Shown here in pieces: positions 10,401-18,833 of a DNA stretch of 64,000 bases. Source of the stretch: JBHJHP01 sp042219855 (GTDB lineage: Bacteria; Bacteroidota; Bacteroidia; Bacteroidales; UBA5342); assembly GCF_042219855.1 (NCBI RefSeq), contig NZ_JBHJHP010000001.1, positions 310,001 through 374,000 on the forward strand. The letters run 5' to 3'. How positions within the stretch are numbered: position 1 is the stretch's first letter; every line of letters begins with the position of its first letter. The notes under the pieces were generated by a model. That model saw only the letters and a list, made by a program, of their open reading frames with translations. It was not told the DNA's origin and did no database searches. The translations under genes and the position numbers were made by a program.

Positions 10401-11167
10401 GGCGCAACCGGTCTGGTGTTAAAGCTGCTATTATCAGGGAAAAAGGTGTCAACGGTGACCGTGAAATGGCCTATTCCATGTATCTGGCAGGCTTTGATGT
10501 GAAAGATGTGCATATGACAGACCTCATCACGGGAAGGGAAACACTGGAAGATGTGAACTTCATTGTTTTTGTCGGCGGATTCTCAAACTCAGATGTGTTA
10601 GGATCAGCCAAAGGATGGGCCGGCGCTTTCCTTTATAATCCAAAAGCCAAGGAAGCACTGGATAAATTCTACGCACGCAAGGATACACTTAGTCTCGGAA
10701 TCTGTAATGGCTGTCAGCTAATGATGGAGCTTGGATTAGTTTATCCTGATCATGATGTGAAACCTAAAATGGAACACAACATATCGCATAAATTTGAGAG
10801 TTCCTTCCTGACCATGAAGATAGAAAACAATGAGTCGGTGATGCTGAAAACATTGGCCGGAAGTCAGCTTGGTGTTTGGGTCGCACACGGTGAAGGTAAG
10901 TTTGCCATGCCAAAACCAGAGAATGCTTATAACATTGCAGGTAAATATTTATACAATGATTATCCGGGTAATCCAAACGGTTCTGATTTTGCCACAGCAG
11001 CAGTTTGTTCTGACAATGGCCGTCACCTGGCCATGATGCCACATCTGGAACGCGCCATCTTCCCGTGGCAGTGGGCGCATTATCCTGCTGACCGAAAAGG
11101 CGATGCATACACACCCTGGCTCGAAGCGTTTGTGAACGCCAGAAAGTGGGTGGAAGAACAGAATTAA
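7481..11167 (+). CDS. purL: Phosphoribosylformylglycinamidine synthase (large form)
   Basis: A 1228-residue single-chain FGAM synthase of the kind found in Gammaproteobacteria and Bacteroidota. It converts FGAR, ATP and glutamine to FGAM in de novo purine synthesis. The linker domain carries 'SQVNSEHCRHKIF'. The synthase half has 'KAETHNFPTTVEPFNGA' and the glycine-rich 'GASTGSGGEIRDRLGGGIGS'. The C-terminal class I glutaminase domain (from about 970) has the nucleophile loop 'LGICNGCQ' with Cys1075, and 'VAHGEGKFA' and 'PHLERAIFPWQW' for the rest of the triad. Length is close to the E. coli enzyme (1295). It is monocistronic, with its own promoter and terminator. Confidence 0.98.
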   Translation: MILFFQSPDKKIIATEVSNPLSAENISKLSWLYSGAVFVDTDAMNGWYVGPRKEMITPWSTNAVEITQNMGIEGIGRIEEYFPVSSEDAEHDPMLQRMYNGLNQTIFTISKKPDPIVYIEDITSYNEQEGLALSADEIEYLEDVSKNIGRKLTDSEVFGFSQVNSEHCRHKIFNGTFIIDGKEMDSSLFQLIKRTSKENPNFIISAYKDNVAFLEGPVIEQFAPESQDKPDFFAVKDYESVISIKAETHNFPTTVEPFNGASTGSGGEIRDRLGGGIGSLPIAGTAVYMTSYARTEEGRNWEDATEPRPWLYQTPEQILIKASNGASDFGNKFGQPLICGSLLTFEHFENAKKFGYDKVIMLAGGVGYAKKADALKGHPKKGDKVVLLGGDNYRIGMGGGAVSSVDTGHYANAVELNAVQRANPEMQKRAANVIRALCEDEKNPIVSIHDHGAGGHLNSLSELLEETGGVINMDKLPVGDPTLSAKEIIGNESQERMGMILNTENIDYVYKIAERERSPMYVVGEATGDHMFIFKQADGIKPIDIQLEYMFGKPPRTYMKDVTVDETYNDVKYNIKDLHEYLEQVLQLEGVACKDWLTNKVDRSVTGKVAKQQTAGEIQLPLNDLGVVALDYKGKSGIASSIGHAPQAAMIDPAAGSVLAVAESLTNIVWAPLKDHLKSVSLSANWMWPCKNEGEDARLYKAVEAISDFCVDLGINVPTGKDSMSMTQKYGDEKVLSPGTVIISAGGEVSDVKKVVSPVISNDPEKPVYYIDFSFDKFKLGGSAFAQALNRIGKEVPTVKDSDYFIKAFNAVQKLVEEELIVAGHDISAGGMITALLEMCFANTEGGLEVSLDEIDEDDLIKILFAENPGILVQVTDKNKVDDILNEAGIAFTEIAKPTDERHVLVEKDGEIYQFGIDYMRDIWYKSSYLLDRKQSGDKCAADRFNNYKTQPLEINFDASFTGKFESIGVDPNRRNRSGVKAAIIREKGVNGDREMAYSMYLAGFDVKDVHMTDLITGRETLEDVNFIVFVGGFSNSDVLGSAKGWAGAFLYNPKAKEALDKFYARKDTLSLGICNGCQLMMELGLVYPDHDVKPKMEHNISHKFESSFLTMKIENNESVMLKTLAGSQLGVWVAHGEGKFAMPKPENAYNIAGKYLYNDYPGNPNGSDFATAAVCSDNGRHLAMMPHLERAIFPWQWAHYPADRKGDAYTPWLEAFVNARKWVEEQN

Positions 11168-11206
11168 CAAGGGCTTCACTTAAAGCGAAACCCTCGCTAA
11201 AGATAT

Positions 11207-11236
11207 AAAAAAGCGATCCAACCGGGTCGCTTTTTT
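11207..11236 (+). terminator. Rho-independent terminator of purL
   Basis: A 10-bp stem (AAAAAAGCGA with TCGCTTTTTT), a 10-nt loop and a six-T tail, about 40 bp after the purL stop. A diverged copy of the whole trailer, from here to the palindrome, recurs near 12052-12180. Confidence 0.85.
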
Positions 11237-11258
11237 ATTGTCCGATACGAATGTGTCG

Positions 11259-11296
11259 ATATTGTAGAGACGCGATTAATCGCGTCTCTACAATAT
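11259..11296. repeat. 38-bp perfect palindrome, copy 1
   Basis: A perfect palindrome with no spacer, centred on GCGATTAATCGC and flanked by GTAGAGAC and GTCTCTAC. As RNA it would be a long hairpin. The core is identical to the copy at 12139-12180. Similar 'GTAGAGACGCGATTAATCGC' elements are known as dispersed repeats in several phyla, including cyanobacteria. Confidence 0.9.
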
Positions 11297-11570
11297 TTTT
11301 CTTATTGTTGAAAATCCATTAATCGCACTTTCACTTCGCGAGATATCATTTGCTGCACTCACCCCTGGCCCCTAAAGGGGAAATCCTGAATTCAACGTTA
11401 GCTTGGCTCAAAGTCACTCGCTCACTTAGCGAAGGTTGGACTCCCATCGGAGTCCTATGTTTGTAGCAACGACGAATGCTACAAACATGTGACCCCATCC
11501 GGGGTCATACCTGATGAGATTTGAATAAAGCGATCTGAAATGTAGATTTAATCTCAAAAGCACAACTTAT

Positions 11571-11742
11571 AATGTAGTTTTTGTAAGAAAAATCGGGAGA
11601 TCCCTTTAGGGAACCAAAGGGTATGGGGTGGATAAATGAGCACGATTTCAAATCAGCTGATGTGTAGATATAGCCCGGTACGGGCGACAATATGGTAGAA
11701 AAGAATTCCCGGCCCAAACGGAGCTCCGGCGGAGCGAAAGAA
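11571..11742. repeat. 172-bp direct repeat, copy 1
   Basis: Begins AATGTAGTTTTTGTAAG and ends GGAGCTCCGGCGGAGCGA plus a few bases. It is nearly identical to 11868-12040 (offset 297-298 bp), with one indel and a few substitutions. It contains the internal inverted repeat GCCCGGTACGGGC. It has no coding character. Confidence 0.9.
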
Positions 11743-11867
11743 TCCTGAATTAATGAAGGCTTATCTTAAGCAAAAAGGAGGTGGATTCAGCCCGCAGGTC
11801 TGGAGACGGTTGTTTTTTCTTTCGCCCTTATGGGGCTCCAATTAAATATCCGGTCTAAACGTTCTTA

Positions 11868-12040
11868 AATGTAGTTTTTGTAAGAAAAATCGGGAGATCC
11901 CTTTAGGGAACCAAAGGGTATGGGGTGGATAAATGAGCACGATTTCAAATCAGCTGATGTGTAGATATAGCCCGGTACGGGCGACAGTATGGTAGAAAAA
12001 GAATTCCCAATCTAAACGGAGCTCCGGCGGAGCGACAGAA
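11868..12040. repeat. 173-bp direct repeat, copy 2
   Basis: Second copy of the element at 11571-11742, in the same orientation. The first 120 bp are identical. Differences lie near 'GACAGTATGG' and in the short segment before the GGAGCTCC hairpin. Confidence 0.9.
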
Positions 12041-12138
12041 TTTGGGTTTAACGAGAGTTTCACTATGAGTGAGGCCCTCGCTGGAAATATTAAAACGATC
12101 TTTTAGGGGCGTTTGTTTCATTGTCCGGTTTGACAGTA

Positions 12139-12180
12139 TCTCATTGTAGAGACGCGATTAATCGCGTCTCTACAATGAGA
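12139..12180. repeat. 42-bp perfect palindrome, copy 2
   Basis: A perfect palindrome with the same 34-bp core as 11259-11296, extended by TCTC and GAGA at the ends. The outer arms differ between copies, yet each is self-complementary. The arms have therefore co-varied, or each copy was made by a process that copies one arm onto the other. It lies 17 bp before the pheT promoter. Confidence 0.9.
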
Positions 12181-12196
12181 ATAAAGATATATTGAA

Positions 12197-12226
12197 TTGT
12201 TATCAATTTTAAATTTATTACTTTTG
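12197..12226 (+). promoter_or_regulatory. Promoter of pheT-argS
   Basis: TTG at 12197-12199, a 19-nt spacer and TACTTTTG at 12219-12226 fit the Bacteroidota TTG-N19-TAnnTTTG promoter exactly. Transcription would start near 12233, about 25 nt before the pheT ATG. Confidence 0.75.
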
Positions 12227-12257
12227 CACATCTTGAAAACAAGGACAAAAAAGAACT

Positions 12258-14723
12258 ATGAATATTTCGTATAACTGGCTTAAAAGCTACATCAACACAG
12301 ATTTAGACGTTCACAAATTATCCCGTATTTTAACCGATATCGGACTGGAGGTAGGTAGTGTGGAAGAGGTGGAATCTGTGAAGGGTGGACTGAAAGGTAT
12401 TGTGGTTGGTGAGGTACTGACCTGTGAAAAACATCCCAATGCCGATAAATTAAGCCGTACTGCAGTGAATGTTGGTACAGGTGAGCCTTTACCCATTGTA
12501 TGTGGTGCACCGAATGTGGCTGCCGGGCAGAAGGTGATTGTTGCAACGGTTGGTACAACCCTTTTTATGGGTGATGACAGTTTTACGATTAAGAAAGCAA
12601 AAATACGGGGTGAGGTATCTGAAGGGATGATCTGTGCAGAGGATGAAGTCGGTTTGGGCAGTTCTCACGACGGCATCATGGTACTGGATCCCGAAGCGGT
12701 TCCGGGAACTTTGGCCAGCGATTACTTCAAGGTGGAATCAGACTATATGATTGAGGTTGATCTGACGCCAAACCGTATAGATGCCGGTTCGCACATTGGT
12801 GTGGCGCGTGACCTGGCTGCCTATCTGCAACAGGAAAGCAAAGATATTAAAGTCAACTGGCCATCTGTGGATGGATTTAAGGTCGACAATACAAATTATA
12901 CACTGGATGTTAGCGTTGCGAATCATGAAGCGTGTCCTCGATACAGTGGCGTAACTATTTCGGGTCTCACCGTTAAAGAATCTCCGGACTGGTTAAAGAA
13001 ACGCCTCGTTTCTATCGGCATGAACCCGATCAACAATGTGGTTGATGTGACCAACTTTGTATTGCATGAACTGGGACAACCTTTACATGCCTTTGACGGG
13101 GATAAAATTGCGGGTAATAAAATAGTGGTCAGAACACTTGCAGACGGTACAAAATTTACAACACTCGATGAACTGGATCGTGAGATGAGTGATCAGGACC
13201 TGATGATCTGTAATGAAACGGAGGGAATGTGTATCGGTGGTGTATTTGGTGGTCTGGATTCAGGTGTAACCGAAAGCACAACTAAAATATTTCTTGAAAG
13301 TGCCTACTTTAATCCGGTTTGGGTGCGTAAGACCGCACGTCGACATCAGATTAGTACCGACAGTTCTTTCCGTTTTGAGCGGGGAATTGATCCGGCCGGA
13401 ACAGTGTATGCACTGAAACGGGCTGCCATGCTGATAAAGGAAGTGGCCGGTGGTGAGATCAGTTCTGAGGTCGTGGATATCTATCCTGAACCGGTAAAAC
13501 CTTTTGAGGTGGAATTTTCGGTGTCCAGGACACAAAAAATCATAGATAAAAATCTGACTAAAGAGATTATTCTGAATATCCTCAATAGTCTTGAAATAAA
13601 GGTAGCAGAAGACAAAGGTGATATTCTGAAACTTGAAGTGCCGACCTATCGGGTGGATGTTCAGAGGGAAGCTGATGTGATGGAGGATATCCTCAGGATC
13701 TATGGCTATAACAAGGTTGAATTATCCGATACGGTACACTCAACCATTTCATATGCCAAAAAGCCTGATGATCATCGGGTGAAAAACATGGTAGGTGATT
13801 TACTTTCAGCCCAGGGTTTTTACGAAATTATGAATAATTCGCTTACCAAAGCGTCTTATTATGAAGGTCTGGAAACCTTTAAGCCGGAGCATCTTGTTGA
13901 GATACTGAATCCTTTGAGCATAGATTTGAATGCCATGAGACAGACACTCTTATTTGGTGTGCTTGAATCTGTGGTATATAATCAGAACAGAAGAAACAGT
14001 GATCTGAAACTGTATGAATTCGGAAACTGCTATTATTTTGATAAAAAAGAAGATTTAAAGGATGGCGTTGCTTTGGCAGCATATTCCGAGGTACAGCATC
14101 TGGCGCTTGCTATTACGGGTTTCGGATCAAGAGAAACATGGAATCAGGCTCAGAAAGAAATGGATTTCTACGACCTGAAAGCGTATGTGCTTAATGCATT
14201 GAAAAAATTGGGTATTCATTCCGGTTCATTGATTGGAGGCGAGGTGGAAGACGATGATTTGCTTGATTATGGCATGACATATCTGACCCGGAAAGGCGAT
14301 ACGCTGGTGTATTTTGGTAAGGTGGCCAAAAAATTACAGAAACAGTTTGACATTGATAATGAAGTTTACTATGCCGACTTCAACTGGGACGTGGTTCTGA
14401 AAGAAATAAAGGAGGTAACCACAGCTTATAAAGAGATCAGTAAATACCAGGAAGTACGACGTGATCTGGCGCTGTTACTGGATAAAACTACACGGTTTGA
14501 GGAAGTTGAAAAGATAGCCTATAAAACAGAGTCAAATTTGTTAAAGGAAGTGTCCCTGTTCGATGTATATGAAGGAAAGAATTTGCCAAACGGTAAAAAA
14601 TCGTACGCGGTAAGTTTTATTCTTCAGGATGAGAACAAAACATTGAAAGATAAAGATATAGATAAAATTATGCACCGTCTGATAAAAGCCTACGAACATC
14701 AGCTGGATGCACAGTTACGATAA
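12258..14723 (+). CDS. pheT: Phenylalanine-tRNA ligase beta subunit
   Basis: An 821-residue beta chain of the (alpha-beta)2 enzyme that charges tRNA-Phe. The domain order is standard: an N-terminal EMAP-like tRNA-binding domain (about 40-150, 'KHPNADKL', 'IVCGAPNV'), B3/B4 editing domain (about 210-390, 'MNPINNVVDVTNFVLHELGQ', 'HAFD'), B5 (about 405-475), the catalytic-like core and a C-terminal FDX-ACB anticodon-binding domain (about 728-820, 'YQEVRRDLALLLD', 'LFDVYEG'). Full length. The alpha subunit pheS is not in this window. argS follows after 24 bp in the same direction. Confidence 0.98.
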   Translation: MNISYNWLKSYINTDLDVHKLSRILTDIGLEVGSVEEVESVKGGLKGIVVGEVLTCEKHPNADKLSRTAVNVGTGEPLPIVCGAPNVAAGQKVIVATVGTTLFMGDDSFTIKKAKIRGEVSEGMICAEDEVGLGSSHDGIMVLDPEAVPGTLASDYFKVESDYMIEVDLTPNRIDAGSHIGVARDLAAYLQQESKDIKVNWPSVDGFKVDNTNYTLDVSVANHEACPRYSGVTISGLTVKESPDWLKKRLVSIGMNPINNVVDVTNFVLHELGQPLHAFDGDKIAGNKIVVRTLADGTKFTTLDELDREMSDQDLMICNETEGMCIGGVFGGLDSGVTESTTKIFLESAYFNPVWVRKTARRHQISTDSSFRFERGIDPAGTVYALKRAAMLIKEVAGGEISSEVVDIYPEPVKPFEVEFSVSRTQKIIDKNLTKEIILNILNSLEIKVAEDKGDILKLEVPTYRVDVQREADVMEDILRIYGYNKVELSDTVHSTISYAKKPDDHRVKNMVGDLLSAQGFYEIMNNSLTKASYYEGLETFKPEHLVEILNPLSIDLNAMRQTLLFGVLESVVYNQNRRNSDLKLYEFGNCYYFDKKEDLKDGVALAAYSEVQHLALAITGFGSRETWNQAQKEMDFYDLKAYVLNALKKLGIHSGSLIGGEVEDDDLLDYGMTYLTRKGDTLVYFGKVAKKLQKQFDIDNEVYYADFNWDVVLKEIKEVTTAYKEISKYQEVRRDLALLLDKTTRFEEVEKIAYKTESNLLKEVSLFDVYEGKNLPNGKKSYAVSFILQDENKTLKDKDIDKIMHRLIKAYEHQLDAQLR

Positions 14724-14747
14724 TTTTCAAACGATCAGAGTAAAAAG

Positions 14748-16541
14748 ATGGAGAACGTTCAGGTTCAGTTAAAGAAAGCTGTAACAGAAGCACTGGCAAC
14801 ATTATATCAGTTGGAACAGGAGGTTGAATCCGTTCAATTTCAGCAGACCCGGAAAGATTTTGAAGGTGATTTAACACTGGTTGTTTTTCCCTATTTAAAA
14901 GCATCAAAAAAGAAACCACAGGATACTGCAGAAGAAATAGGGTCTTACCTTAAAGAACAAGGTTTTATTTCAGATTTCAATGTGGTGAATGGTTTTTTGA
15001 ACCTGTTGCTTGGGGAAGAAAAGCTGATTGAACAATTGAATACCATTGCAGCTACTGAGAACTATGGTCTTAAAGCAGTAAATGAAGATTCTCCGCTGGT
15101 GATGATTGAATATTCATCGCCAAATACCAATAAGCCGCTTCACCTGGGACATATCCGCAATAATCTGTTGGGATTTTCATTGGCTAAAGTCATGGAAGCC
15201 AATGGTAATAAAGTGGTTAAAACCAATATTGTTAACGACAGGGGTATTCACATTTGTAAATCCATGCTGGCCTGGCAAAAATGGGGTGAAGGTGAAACAC
15301 CGGAATCAACGGGTATGAAAGGCGACCATCTGATTGGTAAATACTATGTGAAGTTCGATCAGGAATATAAAAAGGAACTGGCAGAGCTGCAGGCTCAGGG
15401 CAAGACAAAAGAAGAAGCGGAGAAAGCTTCGGTGTTGATGTCTGAAGCCCGTGAGATGCTGCGGAAGTGGGAAGCAAAAGACGACGAAGTATATACGCTT
15501 TGGGAAACCATGAACAGTTGGGTTTATGCCGGTTTTGATGAAACCTATAAGGCGCTGGGTGTGGCTTTTGATAAAATTTACTACGAGTCGGATACCTACC
15601 TTGAAGGCAAAGAGAAAGTATTGGAAGGCCTTGAAAAAGGTGTATTTTACCGCCGGGATGACGGCTCCGTATGGGCAGATCTTACGAAAGACGGACTGGA
15701 TGAAAAAATACTTCTGAGAAGCGATGGCACCTCAGTCTATATGACCCAGGATATCGGAACGGCAAAACTGCGCTATGAGGACTTCGACATCGACAAGATG
15801 ATTTACGTGGTAGGTAATGAACAGAATTACCATTTCCAGGTCTTATCTATTTTGTTGGACAAGCTGGGTTTTGAATGGGGTAAGGATTTGGTTCATTTCT
15901 CTTACGGCATGGTGGAACTGCCTGAAGGAAAAATGAAATCCCGTGAAGGTACAGTGGTTGATGCGGATGATCTGATTAAGGATATGACCAATACAGCCAG
16001 GGAAGTTTCTCTCGAACTGGGAAAACTGGAAGGTTTTTCTGATGAGGAAGCAGCAAACATTTTTCGAATTGTTGCATTGGGAGCTCTGAAATACTTTATT
16101 TTAAAAGTTGATCCGCGCAAAAACATGACCTTTAATCCAAAGGAATCCATTGATTTTAATGGGAATACAGGCCCGTTCATACAATATACCTATGCCAGGA
16201 TTCAGTCTGTATTACGTAAAGCAGCAGATACCGGAATTACAGTTACCGGTAAAGCAGATCCGGATATTGAAATGAATGAAAAAGAGAGCATCGTAATCAA
16301 GCGCTTATCCAATTTTCCACAGGTGGTGAAAAGTGCCGGAGATAATTACAGTCCTGCGTTAATTGCCAATTATGCGTATGAGCTGGTTAAAGAATACAAC
16401 CAGTTTTATCACGACTGTACCATTCTGGGTGAAGACGATGAAAAGAAAAAGCAGCTTCGCCTACTGATTTCAAAAACAACAGGCGAAACGGTTGAAACGG
16501 CGTTAAGTCTGCTTGGAATTGAAGTACCTGAACGAATGTAA
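14748..16541 (+). CDS. argS: Arginine-tRNA ligase
   Basis: A 597-residue class I synthetase. The N-terminal Arg-tRNA-synthetase additional domain is followed by the HIGH motif HLGH (132-135, 'NKPLHLGHIRNN'). The KMSKS loop is the variant KMKSR (395-399, followed by EGTVV), and a C-terminal DALR anticodon-binding helical bundle begins near 470. It charges tRNA-Arg. It lies 24 bp after pheT and shares its promoter. Confidence 0.98.
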   Translation: MENVQVQLKKAVTEALATLYQLEQEVESVQFQQTRKDFEGDLTLVVFPYLKASKKKPQDTAEEIGSYLKEQGFISDFNVVNGFLNLLLGEEKLIEQLNTIAATENYGLKAVNEDSPLVMIEYSSPNTNKPLHLGHIRNNLLGFSLAKVMEANGNKVVKTNIVNDRGIHICKSMLAWQKWGEGETPESTGMKGDHLIGKYYVKFDQEYKKELAELQAQGKTKEEAEKASVLMSEAREMLRKWEAKDDEVYTLWETMNSWVYAGFDETYKALGVAFDKIYYESDTYLEGKEKVLEGLEKGVFYRRDDGSVWADLTKDGLDEKILLRSDGTSVYMTQDIGTAKLRYEDFDIDKMIYVVGNEQNYHFQVLSILLDKLGFEWGKDLVHFSYGMVELPEGKMKSREGTVVDADDLIKDMTNTAREVSLELGKLEGFSDEEAANIFRIVALGALKYFILKVDPRKNMTFNPKESIDFNGNTGPFIQYTYARIQSVLRKAADTGITVTGKADPDIEMNEKESIVIKRLSNFPQVVKSAGDNYSPALIANYAYELVKEYNQFYHDCTILGEDDEKKKQLRLLISKTTGETVETALSLLGIEVPERM

Positions 16542-16568
16542 ACGGCGTATAATGAAACATGAAGGCTT

Positions 16569-17669
16569 ATGATTGAAAAAAAGGTTTCTGATAAACTTCA
16601 TATTCAAAAGTATCATGTTTCAGAGTTGGCTGAATTTGTCTCAGGAGAATTTTATATCGATCTGAACGTTAAGCCAATTTCACCGCAACGTGTACAATCT
16701 TATATTCATAATCCCAGGTCCGTTAAAGATCATATTTCTTTATATCTTTTAATTTCTGAAAAGCGACTCATTGCATTTAGGACCGTTTTTGCGGATCAGA
16801 TGGTTCTGGGAAAAAAGCTTTACAACTTTGGCTGGTGCAGCGGAAACTGGGTGGATCCGGATGAAAGAAGAAATGGATATTCTGATCTGCTGCTTCGGGA
16901 AATGTATGAAGATTGGGAAGGCCGGCTGATGTATACCAATTATGCTGATGCCGCTCACAGATTATTCAATAAAACGGGTCAGTTTAAGTTATTAAGTCAA
17001 AGAACCGGAGCTCGTTTTTACGGTAATATTGATGTAAAAACATTCACCAGCGGAAGAGAAGAATATAAGCTTGTCCATGCTTTTTCATTTCTTATTGATC
17101 CATTTATTACGTCCTATGCAAAAATAAAAGCACGATTGTTTTCCAAATATGACCTGAGTGCTTATTCGGTTTATCAGGATTCTTCACCAACTATATCATT
17201 TCTCAATAACTGTATGGATACCATTTCACCCTTAAAAAGAGCGGTGAAGGAATTTAAGTGGATTTTTAATTATCCATGGGTATCAACGGATAAATCAGAT
17301 AGAATCAATTATCCGTTTACATCCTGTCTTGATTCTTTTGAATACCTTTTCGTCACATTGGTTCACAAGGTATCAGGAGAAGAAACCAGATTAATTCTTT
17401 CCCGTCAAAAGGGCAATTTGAAATTTTTATACCGATTTGGGAGTGTGGCTCCGGATGCCATGGCAGAGTTTCTGATGAATTATTGTGCTGAACACAAAAT
17501 CAAAACATTAACGGTTCTGGATTCGGAATTGGCAGAAAAACTTAAATCTTTGAAATCTCCTTTTATAAAGCACCGTCTGTTTAGTATGAATATATATGCT
17601 TCATTTACGGATAATGAAAATGCCGGATTAACGTTTCAGGATGGTGATGGCGACGTGGTATTTACCTGA
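16569..17669 (+). CDS. Putative GNAT-family acetyltransferase
   Basis: A 366-residue cytoplasmic protein without signal peptide. Residues about 60-135 look like a GNAT core: a strand, then 'CSGNWVDPDERRNGYSDLLL', where R-R-N-G-Y-S occupies the place of the acetyl-CoA pyrophosphate loop (Q/R-x-x-G-x-G/A). 'YTNYADAAHRLFNKTGQFKL' resembles the late GNAT motif in which an N-terminal helix precedes a Phe/Tyr-Gly turn. The second half is unassigned. The substrate is unknown. It follows argS by 27 bp and may be the last gene of that operon; its stop lies 2 bp from the convergent end of trhO. Confidence 0.6.
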   Translation: MIEKKVSDKLHIQKYHVSELAEFVSGEFYIDLNVKPISPQRVQSYIHNPRSVKDHISLYLLISEKRLIAFRTVFADQMVLGKKLYNFGWCSGNWVDPDERRNGYSDLLLREMYEDWEGRLMYTNYADAAHRLFNKTGQFKLLSQRTGARFYGNIDVKTFTSGREEYKLVHAFSFLIDPFITSYAKIKARLFSKYDLSAYSVYQDSSPTISFLNNCMDTISPLKRAVKEFKWIFNYPWVSTDKSDRINYPFTSCLDSFEYLFVTLVHKVSGEETRLILSRQKGNLKFLYRFGSVAPDAMAEFLMNYCAEHKIKTLTVLDSELAEKLKSLKSPFIKHRLFSMNIYASFTDNENAGLTFQDGDGDVVFT

Positions 17670-17671
17670 AC

Positions 17672-18706
17672 CTATAACGAACAGTCGTGACGGTAATAGC
17701 GCGGTGATTTGACAAAACCCAGTTCTTTCATAACGTCTTTCTTTTTCTCTTCCGGTGTGTGATAAATGGTCTCACAGCGATCCGAGCAACATCCGTCGTG
17801 TTTGGTTTTGCATTCCTCGCATTGAATAAACAGAAGGTTACAATGTGAATTTTTACAATTGGTATGGGTATCGCAGGGTTTGCCACACTGATGGCAATGC
17901 GCGATGATCTCATCTGAAATCCGTTCTCCAAGTCGCTTGTCGAATACAAAGTTTTTGCCTTTGAATTTGTTCTCCAGGTTGTTGTGATTCACCTGTCGGG
18001 TGTATTCAATGACACCACCATACAATTGATTGACATGTTTAAATCCGTGATGTTTCAGGTAGGCACTGGTCTTTTCACACCGTACACCACCGGTACAGTA
18101 AAGAAGTACAGGTTTGTCCTCATTACCTTTCAGCATGCTCAGCACTTCCGGTAACTCATCACGGAACGTTTCAGCCTGTGGTAACTTTGCACCCTGAAAA
18201 TGACCGATTTCACTCTCGTAGTAATTGCGCATATCCACGACCAAAGCACCTTCTTCAATCTTCCGGTTCCACTCTTCAGCAGTCAGGTGTTTTCCAACGT
18301 TGGTCACGTCATAATCTTCCGGTTTCAGACCATCAGCTACGATTTGTCGTCTGACTTTGACCGATAATTTAATAAACGATTTGCCATCATCTTCAATCGC
18401 AAACTTAAAAGGAACATCCCTGAATTCCGGGATGGTGTAGAGGTGTGACTTAAAGGCTTCAAAATTATGTTCCGGTATATTCATCTGTGCATTGATCCCT
18501 TCTTTTGCTACATATATACGACCCAGACAACCAAGTTCATTCCATGTTTTAAACAGGAGGTTACGCATCTCCATGGGATCTTCCAGAATAACATAACGGT
18601 AAAACGAAATGGTTGTACGTTTGAATGTTTCGCTGTTCAGACGTTTAAGCAACTGTTCACGCCCGAGTTTATTGATGAGTTTTAATTTGCCTCCGTACGG
18701 ATCCAT
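17672..18706 (-). CDS. trhO: tRNA uridine(34) hydroxylase, rhodanese type
   Basis: A 344-residue protein of the TrhO/YceA family, which forms 5-hydroxyuridine at tRNA position 34. An N-terminal acylphosphatase-like domain ('IYVAKEGINAQMN') precedes a rhodanese domain ('VVDMRNYYESEIGHFQGA') with the active-site loop 'LLYCTGGVRCEKTSAY' (Cys204). A Cys-rich tail follows ('CHQCGKPCDTH', 'CEECKTKHDGCCSDRC'), which probably binds zinc. I choose the ATG at 18706. The longer frame begins at a TTG (18727) that lies inside the -7 element of the gene's own promoter and so cannot be in the mRNA. Confidence 0.92.
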   Translation of the reverse strand: MDPYGGKLKLINKLGREQLLKRLNSETFKRTTISFYRYVILEDPMEMRNLLFKTWNELGCLGRIYVAKEGINAQMNIPEHNFEAFKSHLYTIPEFRDVPFKFAIEDDGKSFIKLSVKVRRQIVADGLKPEDYDVTNVGKHLTAEEWNRKIEEGALVVDMRNYYESEIGHFQGAKLPQAETFRDELPEVLSMLKGNEDKPVLLYCTGGVRCEKTSAYLKHHGFKHVNQLYGGVIEYTRQVNHNNLENKFKGKNFVFDKRLGERISDEIIAHCHQCGKPCDTHTNCKNSHCNLLFIQCEECKTKHDGCCSDRCETIYHTPEEKKKDVMKELGFVKSPRYYRHDCSL

Positions 18707-18724
18707 AATCAGAAAATTTGTCTG

Positions 18725-18756
18725 CAAAAATAATTGATTAATTTATTTAGAACAAA
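18725..18756 (-). promoter_or_regulatory. Promoter of trhO
   Basis: On the minus strand: TTTG (18756-18753), a 20-nt spacer and TATTTTTG (18732-18725), an exact match to the Bacteroidota consensus. The predicted transcript begins near 18718, about 12 nt before the ATG at 18706. Confidence 0.75.
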
Positions 18757-18774
18757 TTAAAATAATAGCATAGA

Positions 18775-18823
18775 TATTCACCGGGTGATTATTTAAATAT
18801 CGTTATTATTCACCCGGTGAATA
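18775..18823. promoter_or_regulatory. Inverted repeat between divergent promoters (possible operator)
   Basis: TATTCACCGGGTGATTAT at 18775-18792 and ATTATTCACCCGGTGAATA at 18805-18823 are near-perfect inverted copies. Each arm is itself almost palindromic around CCGG. The block lies between the -33 elements of trhO and the rightward gene. This could bind a dimeric regulator twice or form a cruciform; which regulator is unknown. Confidence 0.6.
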
Positions 18824-18833
18824 ATACAGAATA

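Larger units (their letters stand above)
11168..12257. repeat. Repeat-rich intergenic region between purL and pheT
   Basis: About 1.1 kb with no credible gene. It is a mosaic of the short repeats typical of Bacteroidota intergenic DNA: 'CCCCTAAAGGGG', 'GACCCCATCCGGGGTC', 'TAGCCCGGTACGGGCGACA', 'GGAGCTCCGGCGGAGCGA'. It also holds two perfect palindromes and a 172-bp direct repeat, listed separately. Both flanks (about 11170-11296 and 12052-12180) are diverged copies of one unit, a terminator-like hairpin plus a palindrome, so the stretch looks like a duplication later filled with repeats. Confidence 0.8.

Noticed and set aside
10137..10502. 121-codon frame within purL on the same strand
   Set aside because: Out-of-frame shadow of a complete purL; no recognisable features.
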